Program-made: the position numbers and the translations under genes
NCBI GenBank assembly: GCA_003485905.1
Contig: DNHK01000352.1
Span: forward strand, 1 to 5,751
Source of the DNA: Gammaproteobacteria bacterium
GTDB lineage: Bacteria; Pseudomonadota; Gammaproteobacteria; Arenicellales; Arenicellaceae
Direction: 5' to 3'
DNA: 5,751 bases
Part shown: one piece after another, positions 1-5,056 of the stretch
Layout of the letters: each line of letters starts with the position of its first letter
How positions within the stretch are numbered: the stretch's first letter is position 1
The notes under the pieces: generated by a model
Told to the model about the DNA's origin: nothing
Database searches by the model: none
The model's input: only the letters and a program-made list of their open reading frames with translations

Positions 1-240
1 CTCAATAACATCAATAATATGTAATTTGATACCAAGCTGTTCGGCCACCCACAAGGCATTATTTCGCTTTTTTTTATTCTTATCTTGATTGCGTATCGCA
101 TGGGTGTGCCCTTCCACACAGAAACCAGTAAAAAAATTAATTCCCTCTACCTCGACTCCTTGTTCCTGGACCATACGCACCGCCAGCATGGAATCCAAAC
201 CACCGGATATGAGTGCTACAGCTTTACGTTTAGTCGACAT
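1..240 (-). CDS. PP-loop ATP-pyrophosphatase, tRNA 2-thiouridine synthase-like (partial, N-terminus only)
   Basis: The gene reads leftward from an ATG at 240-238 and stays open to the window edge, so only 80 N-terminal residues are visible. The start MSTKRKAVALISGGLDSMLA contains the PP-loop SGGLDS (residues 12-17), which binds ATP in enzymes that adenylate a substrate and release pyrophosphate. A conserved-looking block follows, GINFFTGFCVEGHTHAIR (about 36-53), then a Lys/Asn-rich stretch and a second beta-alpha unit ending LGIKLHIIDVIE. From memory this matches a family often labelled 'tRNA (5-methylaminomethyl-2-thiouridylate)-methyltransferase', which belongs to the MnmA/ThiI-like PP-loop group rather than to true methyltransferases. 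The likely role is cytoplasmic tRNA (U34) thiolation, but the exact substrate cannot be read from this fragment. The ATG at codon 18 would remove the PP-loop, so 240 is the start. No clear Shine-Dalgarno precedes it. It is divergent from glyQ. Confidence 0.8.
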   Translation of the reverse strand, partial: MSTKRKAVALISGGLDSMLAVRMVQEQGVEVEGINFFTGFCVEGHTHAIRNQDKNKKKRNNALWVAEQLGIKLHIIDVIE

Positions 241-466
241 TAAAAATGAATGATTCAAAGAGATTATGTGCGATATAAACAGGGGGGGAGGGTAATTAGT
301 AATTCTAAAATTAAATGCGCTCGATAAATACAAACTTGAAAGCTATCAAACCAAGACTCAGCAATAAGCTCTGATAACGAAGCAACCGAAACTTACTGGA
401 GTCGTAATCTCCAAGAGCTGCCTTCATCAAAATCAAGCACCGCACTATATATCCTGGAGGTGCATA

Positions 467-501
467 ACAAAAGGGAACCTGTAAGGTTCCCTTTTGTTCC
501 T
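467..501. terminator. Perfect 13-bp hairpin with T-tract, probable bidirectional intrinsic terminator
   Basis: ACAAAAGGGAACC (467-479) and GGTTCCCTTTTGT (485-497) are exact reverse complements around the 5-base loop TGTAA. On the plus strand the G+C core GGGAACC/GGTTCCC is followed by TTTTGTT; on the minus strand the same arrangement gives TTTTGTTATG. This is the usual form of a bidirectional Rho-independent terminator. It is oddly placed, because both flanking genes point away from it, so no recognised transcript needs it. Confidence 0.6.
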
Positions 502-540
502 TCATCGAGGCGCTATGCTGCACCTTCTCCTCCTCCTGAT

Positions 541-575
541 GACTTGGGCACCAGAGCGAACTCTGGTCTCAGGTC
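541..575. other. Strong 15-bp bulged stem-loop
   Basis: ACCAGAG (550-556) pairs with CTCTGGT (561-567) around a CGAA loop (UUCG when read on the minus strand). It continues as GACTTGGG (541-548) with CTCAGGTC (568-575), including two G-U pairs, with only C549 bulged. That gives 15 pairs in 35 bases. No T-tract follows on either strand, so it is not an intrinsic terminator by itself. It probably belongs to a structured RNA or a repeat element. Confidence 0.5.
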
Positions 576-605
576 TTCCGAGGGCGAGAAATTTAGGCCA
601 AATTG

Positions 606-672
606 GTTGTTGTGTCTACAACTATTTTCATTTTTACAACAAATTAGTTAGTTTTGTTGCATATTCGCAACA
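606..672. promoter_or_regulatory. Cluster of GTTGY/RCAAC inverted repeats upstream of the glyQ promoter
   Basis: Three inverted repeats share one half-site. GTTGT (609-613, overlapping a second copy at 606-610) pairs with ACAAC (618-622). CAACAAA (637-643) pairs with TTTGTTG (653-659). TGTTGC (655-660) pairs with GCAACA (667-672) around ATATTC. The last two share the arm at 653-660, so as RNA or cruciform they would exclude each other. They lie about 33 to 100 bases upstream of the TATAAT box, where an activator or repressor of glyQ or of the divergent transcript could bind. No specific regulator is recognised. Confidence 0.3.
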
Positions 673-704
673 TCATACCTCCCCCGCTTACTGCATACAC
701 GCGT

Positions 705-717
705 TATAATCGCGCCC
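705..717 (+). promoter_or_regulatory. Probable glyQ operon promoter: -10 box and G+C-rich discriminator
   Basis: A perfect TATAAT (705-710) is followed by CGCGCCC before the expected start of transcription near 717, which leaves a leader of about 50 bases ahead of the glyQ ATG. No good -35 hexamer is seen 16-18 bases upstream (the stretch there is CCCCCGCT) and there is no TG extension, so an activator or upstream element may be needed. A G+C-rich discriminator is known from promoters that ppGpp represses, such as those for rRNA, tRNA and translation genes. The application here is inference. Confidence 0.55.
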
Positions 718-767
718 ACACAGAGTCATAGTCACTTGAATTCAACGCCAAGCGCGCAAAACACGTC

Positions 768-1661
768 ATGAACACATTAAGTTTTCAGGAACTTATCCTG
801 AAACTCCAGACCTACTGGGCAGACCAAGGCTGCCTATTGATGCAACCGTTCGATCAGGAAATGGGGGCTGGAACATTCCATCCCACCACTTTTTTAGGTG
901 CTATAGGGCCAGAACCTATTAAAGCTGCCTATGTGCAACCATCCAGGCGACCCACGGATGGCAGGTATGGTGAGAACCCAAACCGCTTGCAGCATTACTA
1001 TCAATTTCAAGTGATCCTTAAACCGTCCCCAGACAATATTCAGCAGTTGTACCTTGATTCTCTTACAGCACTGGGAATTGACCCACTTAAAGAAGATATT
1101 CGTTTTGTTGAAGACAATTGGGAATCCCCAACACTCGGCGCCTGGGGCCTAGGCTGGGAAGTGTGGCTTAACGGTATGGAAGTCACTCAGTTCACCTACT
1201 TTCAGCAAGTCGGTGGGTTAAATTGCAAACCAATAACAGGTGAAATCACTTACGGCCTGGAACGGATCGCAATGTATTTACAAGGGGTAGAAAACGTTTA
1301 CGATCTAACATGGACACCAGGCACCACTTACGGTGACCTTTATCATCAAAATGAAATTGAAATGTCGACGTTCAATTTTCAGCATGCTAATACTGAAGAA
1401 CTATTTCGACAATTTGATGCACATGAAATCGGGTGCAAAGAATTGCTCGAAATACCACTCCCGCTTCCAGCTTACGAATACGTACTAAAAGCCTCGCACA
1501 CATTTAATTTGCTGGATGCCCGTCAGGCAATTGGTGTTACAGAACGCGCACGTTATATTGGACGAATTCGCGGCTTAGCGAGAGGTGTTGCTGCCGCTTA
1601 CCATGAGAGCCGAGAGGCGTTAGGGTTTCCTCGTGGAGCCAAGGAGACCACCTCGAAATGA
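768..1661 (+). CDS. glyQ: Glycyl-tRNA synthetase alpha subunit
   Basis: This is the catalytic (class II) subunit of the tetrameric alpha2beta2 glycyl-tRNA synthetase, which activates glycine with ATP and charges tRNA-Gly in the cytoplasm. The 297 residues are close to the E. coli length of about 303. Family signatures are very clear: [15 protein letters not shown] (25-39), [19 protein letters not shown] (55-73) leading into the motif-2 region HYYQFQV (76-82), [21 protein letters not shown] (113-133), [15 protein letters not shown] (136-150), and motif 3 [10 protein letters not shown] (161-170). The ATG at 768 is the only reasonable start, because an in-frame TAG lies at 729-731; no Shine-Dalgarno is visible. 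After WTPG (182-185) the chain goes directly to TTYGD, about three residues shorter than I recall for E. coli and Pseudomonas. It is the first gene of the operon, and its stop overlaps the glyS start (ATGA). Confidence 0.97.
   Translation: MNTLSFQELILKLQTYWADQGCLLMQPFDQEMGAGTFHPTTFLGAIGPEPIKAAYVQPSRRPTDGRYGENPNRLQHYYQFQVILKPSPDNIQQLYLDSLTALGIDPLKEDIRFVEDNWESPTLGAWGLGWEVWLNGMEVTQFTYFQQVGGLNCKPITGEITYGLERIAMYLQGVENVYDLTWTPGTTYGDLYHQNEIEMSTFNFQHANTEELFRQFDAHEIGCKELLEIPLPLPAYEYVLKASHTFNLLDARQAIGVTERARYIGRIRGLARGVAAAYHESREALGFPRGAKETTSK
1641..1646 (+). promoter_or_regulatory. Ribosome binding site for glyS, inside glyQ
   Basis: AAGGAG lies 11 bases upstream of the glyS ATG at 1658, within the last codons of glyQ. 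It is the only clear Shine-Dalgarno in the operon. It supports the ATGA-overlap start and suggests that glyS gets independent ribosome entry as well as coupling, which fits the need for equal amounts of the two subunits. Confidence 0.6.
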
Positions 1662-3742
1662 GCCACACAGACTCTCTGTTAATTGAACTCGGCACTGAAG
1701 AACTGCCCCCAAAAGCATTATTGAATCTTGCCACAGCATTTAGCAAGAACATTCATCAGTCCTTGCAACAACAAAATCTGATATCGGAATCAGGCTCACC
1801 TTATAAGACGTTCGCCACACCACGTCGATTGGCTGTACTTATTAATAACGTTCCGTTAAAACAGAAAACTCAAACAGTTGAGCGACGTGGTCCCTCCCTA
1901 AAAGCCGCTTTCGATAGTGATGGCAACCCGAGCAAAGCCACACTGGGTTTCGCTGGCTCATGCGGCGTAAAATTTGATGAATTGGATAGACTGGAAACTG
2001 ACGATGGTAGTTGGTTAGTTCATCGATCTGAGCAAGAAGGCCGCAATGCCGAAGTTATAGTCATTGAAGCTATTGAACAATCGATAAAGCAACTACCTAT
2101 ACCCAAACGCATGCGCTGGGGCGATAGTGATATCGAGTTTGTAAGGCCGGCTCATTGGGTTGTCACAATGTTAGGCACCGAAGTTCTCCAAGGTACAGTG
2201 TTAGGACTCTCCACTAATCGAATCACGCAAGGGCACCGTTTTCACGCGGACAAATCAATATCGCTCAAGCACGCTGATGATTATGTAGACGAACTTAAAA
2301 ACGCACATGTAATCGCGAGTTTTGACGCACGACAAGAAATGATCCGCGGACAGATCAATGCTCTGGACACGCCAGAAGCAAAAGCGGTTATTGACTACCC
2401 GGACTCGCTGATTAATGAAGTAACGGCATTAGTCGAGTGGCCGCACTTAATTGTTGGCGAATTCGACGACAACTTTTTGTCGGTTCCCTCTGAATGCCTT
2501 ATTTATTCAATGCGCGACCACCAGAAGTATTTTCATTACATTGATGATAAAGGCGCCTTAATAAATCGCTTTGCCACGATTAGTAACATCGACAGCTCCG
2601 ATCCTTCGTCTGTACGCGCTGGAAATGAACGTGTTTTACGGGCACGCTTATCTGATGCGCGGTTTTTCTGGGAAACTGACTGCAAAACAACATTAGCCAA
2701 GCGATTACCATCACTGGATGGCGTCTTGTTCCATGCCAAACTCGGGTCTGTTGCTGCCAAGTCTGAAAGAATCTCAGCTTTAGCTGAAAAATTCGCAACA
2801 GATACCGGTGCCAACAAAAAACAAGCGTCTCGTGCAGGACTGCTGGCCAAGGCAGATCTAACTTCCAGCATGGTCGGCGAGTTCCCCGAACTTCAAGGTA
2901 TTGCGGGCCGCTACTTTGCAACTAACGATGGTGAACCACAAACGGTAAGCACGGCCATCGAACAACACTATCAACCAAAATATGGCGGCGGCGATATACC
3001 GGAGAATAGCGTGGGGCAAACAGTCGCCCTTGCCGACAAAATAGATACCTTAGTTGGGATTTTTGCTGCGGGTGAAGAACCGAGTGGCGAAAAAGACCCT
3101 TATGCGCTACGTCGCGCAGCTTTGGGTGTTCTAAGGATTCTTATCGAGACCAACACCAGCAGCACATTGGAGCAACTGGTTGAGAACGCTGCGGACGAAT
3201 ATCAGAAGCAAGAATTGCTCGTTTCAGAGGAAACCCAAATACGTGTCGTTAAATTTACTATGGAACGACTACGCAAATACTATTTAGATAGATTGTTTAG
3301 CAGCGAACAGATCAATTCGGTGATGGCTTGCACACCCCTGGCACCTCTGGATTTTCAGAATCGTCTAGAGGCCGTTCGTGCATTCGCCAAACTACCTGAA
3401 GCAACACAACTTGCGGCAGCAAATAAGCGCATATCAAATATTCTTAGAAAGTCAGAACACGATACCGTAGCCCTAGACGAGACCTTACTGAATGAGGATG
3501 CCGAGAAAGCATTAGCCGCAGCACTGCAAACAACCGCCAAGGAAGCCGAAGCCTTATTCGATAAATCGGATTATGAAGGTGGCCTCAGCAAATTGGCTAG
3601 CTTGCGCCCAGTTATTGATACTTTTTTCGACCAAGTAATGGTCAATGCCGATGACGAGGCGACCAAAAATAATCGCCTGTCGCTCCTTGCCAGCATACAG
3701 GCCTTGTTTTTAAGAACTGCAGATATCTCGGTATTGCAATGA
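1658..3742 (+). CDS. glyS: Glycyl-tRNA synthetase beta subunit
   Basis: This is the tRNA-binding partner of GlyQ; without it the alpha subunit charges tRNA poorly. The 694 residues match the usual length of about 690. Recognisable family blocks along the whole chain are [14 protein letters not shown] (8-21), ATPRRLAVL (53-61), [10 protein letters not shown] and FVRPAHWVV (146-169), ALVEWPH to [10 protein letters not shown] (257-292), [19 protein letters not shown] (323-341), [11 protein letters not shown] and [17 protein letters not shown] (459-494, in the middle helical/HD-like part), and [11 protein letters not shown] (586-596) in the C-terminal anticodon-binding-like domain, ending [11 protein letters not shown]. 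No truncation or frameshift is seen. The start overlaps the glyQ stop by four bases, and AAGGAG at 1641 supports it. Its own stop overlaps the next ATG in the same way. Confidence 0.97.
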   Translation: MSHTDSLLIELGTEELPPKALLNLATAFSKNIHQSLQQQNLISESGSPYKTFATPRRLAVLINNVPLKQKTQTVERRGPSLKAAFDSDGNPSKATLGFAGSCGVKFDELDRLETDDGSWLVHRSEQEGRNAEVIVIEAIEQSIKQLPIPKRMRWGDSDIEFVRPAHWVVTMLGTEVLQGTVLGLSTNRITQGHRFHADKSISLKHADDYVDELKNAHVIASFDARQEMIRGQINALDTPEAKAVIDYPDSLINEVTALVEWPHLIVGEFDDNFLSVPSECLIYSMRDHQKYFHYIDDKGALINRFATISNIDSSDPSSVRAGNERVLRARLSDARFFWETDCKTTLAKRLPSLDGVLFHAKLGSVAAKSERISALAEKFATDTGANKKQASRAGLLAKADLTSSMVGEFPELQGIAGRYFATNDGEPQTVSTAIEQHYQPKYGGGDIPENSVGQTVALADKIDTLVGIFAAGEEPSGEKDPYALRRAALGVLRILIETNTSSTLEQLVENAADEYQKQELLVSEETQIRVVKFTMERLRKYYLDRLFSSEQINSVMACTPLAPLDFQNRLEAVRAFAKLPEATQLAAANKRISNILRKSEHDTVALDETLLNEDAEKALAAALQTTAKEAEALFDKSDYEGGLSKLASLRPVIDTFFDQVMVNADDEATKNNRLSLLASIQALFLRTADISVLQ

Positions 3743-4320
3743 GTGTAAAAGATGATTCTCAGCAACCACTGGTCATTCTTGATCGGGATGGAGTCATCAA
3801 TAAGGATTCAACTGAATTCGTAAAAACCCCCGATGAATGGATACCGATTAAGGGAAGCTTGGAAGCCATTGCGCGAATGTCTCGTGCTGGCTACGCTGTA
3901 GCGGTTATTACTAACCAATCCGGTATAGCTCGGCGCCTTTTTAACACCGCCGACTTAAACGACATTCATATTAAGATGCTGCAACAGCTGAAGGATCTTG
4001 GGGGCGACATAGAAGCGATTCTATTCTGCCCGCATGGCCCTGACGATGGTTGTCAGTGTCGCAAACCAAAACCAGGATTATTCGAAGATTTGGTTAAGCG
4101 AATGTCGGTTCGATTGGATAATGTTTACGCGGTTGGTGATTCAGAACGAGACCTTATCGCCGCCCATGCTGCTGGAGCAAAACCGGTTCTGGTAACTACG
4201 GGTAACGGCGAAAAGACGCTCGAAGATATCGCGGGCTATAAAAGCCGTTGGGTAGAGAGCCTTCCAGTTTTCGAAAACCTAGAGGCCTTTACCGACTTTC
4301 TTCTCAAACCTGCTGACTAG
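3739..4320 (+). CDS. gmhB: D-glycero-beta-D-manno-heptose-1,7-bisphosphate 7-phosphatase
   Basis: This HAD-superfamily phosphatase removes the C7 phosphate from heptose 1,7-bisphosphate, a step towards ADP-heptose for the lipopolysaccharide inner core; it acts in the cytoplasm. The 193 residues match the family. Motif I is LDRDGVIN (14-21), with Asp15 as nucleophile and Asp17 as acid/base. Motif II is TNQSG (58-62). The zinc site is Cys97, His99, Cys105 and Cys107 in CPHGPDDGCQCRKPKPG, the short-loop form I associate with Pseudomonas-type GmhB rather than the longer E. coli loop. The Mg-binding motif is VGDSERD (132-138, Asp134 and Asp138). After GIAR the usual Gly is Arg (GIARRLF). The ATG sits inside the glyS stop (ATGA) with no Shine-Dalgarno, which suggests termination-reinitiation. 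A general histidinol-phosphate-type phosphatase is less likely. Confidence 0.9.
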   Translation: MSVKDDSQQPLVILDRDGVINKDSTEFVKTPDEWIPIKGSLEAIARMSRAGYAVAVITNQSGIARRLFNTADLNDIHIKMLQQLKDLGGDIEAILFCPHGPDDGCQCRKPKPGLFEDLVKRMSVRLDNVYAVGDSERDLIAAHAAGAKPVLVTTGNGEKTLEDIAGYKSRWVESLPVFENLEAFTDFLLKPAD

Positions 4321-4324
4321 AAAC

Positions 4325-5056
4325 TTGATCATTTTTCAAGCCACACGAAGCCTGTTGTTCGAGATTGGTCGTGCTGCCATCACCATTCTAGTGGTTCCAT
4401 TTGGGCTTCTTGCACTACCAATGAACCCCGTATCGCGATCACGTATTCTAGGATGGTGTGCAAACTTGGTGATACCCTGGTTGCGGATTACCTGTGGCAT
4501 TAGCCACCAGATCAAAGGACAAAATAACATTCCTGAGGGCCCATGCGTATTGCTGGTTAAACACCAGTCCGCCTGGGAAACGTTTGCCCTCCAAACTATA
4601 TTCCCACCACAGACATGGGTTCTAAAGAAAGAGCTCCTCTACATACCCATATTTGGTTGGGGCCTCTGGGCTAGCAAACCAATAGCTATCGATCGAAACG
4701 ACAAGTTTAATGCACTTGACCAAGTCGTAACACAGGGGAAACGTATTCTTAAAGAAGGTCGTTGGGTGGTTATTTTTCCTGAAGGCACACGAGTAGCCTA
4801 CGGCCTAAAGAAAAAATACAGTGTCGGTGGCGCAAAGCTTGCCGTGGAGGCAAACGTACCCATAATACCGGTCGCCCACGATGCAGGCCGTTTATGGGGC
4901 AAGGGTAGCTTCTTAAAACGCTCGGGCACAATCAATGTAGCAATTGGCGAACCTATAGTGACGGCTGGCAAGGATCCACGAGAGTTAACCAAACAAGCGG
5001 AACAATGGATCGAAAATCAAATCAACGAATGGGTAATTCGACCTGATACTCCGTAG
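4325..5056 (+). CDS. 1-acyl-sn-glycerol-3-phosphate acyltransferase (PlsC/LptA-like)
   Basis: The protein probably transfers a fatty acyl chain to lysophosphatidic acid to make phosphatidic acid at the inner membrane. It has 243 residues with a hydrophobic N-terminal segment (about 17-32, AAITILVVPFGLLALP). The acyltransferase motif is KHQSAWETF, with the catalytic His80 five residues before Glu85, the HX4E variant of the PlsC HX4D box. Then come LKKELLYIPIFGWGL (100-114), AIDRND (121-126), the substrate motif FPEGTR (151-156) and VPIIPVAHDAG (178-188). It resembles the lysophosphatidic acid acyltransferase (lptA) beside gmhB in Pseudomonas. The start is TTG four bases after the gmhB stop, with no Shine-Dalgarno. 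No better start keeps the hydrophobic segment, although the frame remains open upstream into gmhB. The last 35 bases overlap the convergent gene. Another acyl acceptor cannot be excluded. Confidence 0.88.
   Translation: MIIFQATRSLLFEIGRAAITILVVPFGLLALPMNPVSRSRILGWCANLVIPWLRITCGISHQIKGQNNIPEGPCVLLVKHQSAWETFALQTIFPPQTWVLKKELLYIPIFGWGLWASKPIAIDRNDKFNALDQVVTQGKRILKEGRWVVIFPEGTRVAYGLKKKYSVGGAKLAVEANVPIIPVAHDAGRLWGKGSFLKRSGTINVAIGEPIVTAGKDPRELTKQAEQWIENQINEWVIRPDTP

Larger units (their letters stand above)
366..580. ncRNA. Candidate structured small RNA locus (strand undecided)
   Basis: Three stems lie in about 215 bases: a weak one (AGCTCT 367-372 with AGAGCT 414-419, enclosing TGGAG 397-401 with CTCCA 409-413), the terminator-like hairpin 467-497, and the strong hairpin 541-575. 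If transcribed rightward, an RNA would end near 498 in TTTTGTT. If transcribed leftward, it would start near 590-600, carry the 541-575 hairpin with a UUCG loop, and end near 466. G-U pairs in the 541-575 and 456-527 stems become A-C mismatches on the minus strand, which slightly favours the plus strand; the UUCG loop and the order of hairpin then terminator favour the minus strand. I found no strong promoter for either. I do not recognise an Rfam family. A degraded dispersed repeat is an alternative. Confidence 0.3.
241..767. other. Divergent intergenic region rich in inverted repeats
   Basis: These 527 bases separate the leftward PP-loop gene from the rightward glyQ. No convincing protein gene is present. 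From left to right it holds an A+T-rich leader of the PP-loop gene with a run of seven G at 282-288, a weak nested stem at 367-419, a perfect 13-bp hairpin with a T-tract at 467-497 enclosed by a longer-range pairing (456-464 with 519-527), a 15-bp bulged hairpin at 541-575, a cluster of GTTG/CAAC inverted repeats at 606-672, and a TATAAT box at 705-710. The density of structure is far above that of the coding DNA around it and suggests an unannotated RNA and/or a regulatory region. Confidence 0.8.

Noticed and set aside
282..292. Run of seven G, then A and GGG, upstream of the PP-loop gene (possible phase-variable tract)
   Set aside because: It is short and outside a recognised promoter spacer or coding frame, so phase variation cannot be supported.
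421..506. Direct repeat CCTTCATC at 421-428 and 499-506, which might be a target-site duplication around the hairpin
   Set aside because: An 8-base repeat is expected about twice by chance in a region of this size, and no transposon ends adjoin the copies.
311..523. 70-codon minus-strand ORF with a GTG start and a strong GGAGGAGGAG upstream
   Set aside because: The terminator-like 13-bp hairpin lies inside it and its composition is not protein-like. The purine run may belong to an RNA linker instead. Kept only as a remote possibility.
606..672. Integron attC site or transcription attenuator made by the mutually exclusive hairpins
   Set aside because: No proper attC core sites or cassette context are seen, and the hairpins lie upstream of the TATAAT box, so they are probably not in the glyQ mRNA.
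460..709. Plus-strand ORFs of 63 and 71 codons before glyQ
   Set aside because: They start at GTG or weak codons without a proper Shine-Dalgarno, are built from the stem-loop sequences, and have no recognisable product.
241..767. Glycine riboswitch or T-box leader before glyQ
   Set aside because: No conserved glycine aptamer core or T-box sequence is visible, T-box control of glyQS belongs mainly to Gram-positive bacteria, and the terminator lies upstream of the predicted glyQ promoter.
2536..2921. Minus-strand ORFs of 111 and 113 codons opposite glyS, and other shorter antisense frames
   Set aside because: They lie entirely within well-conserved glyS, have no family features, and are shadows of the real gene.
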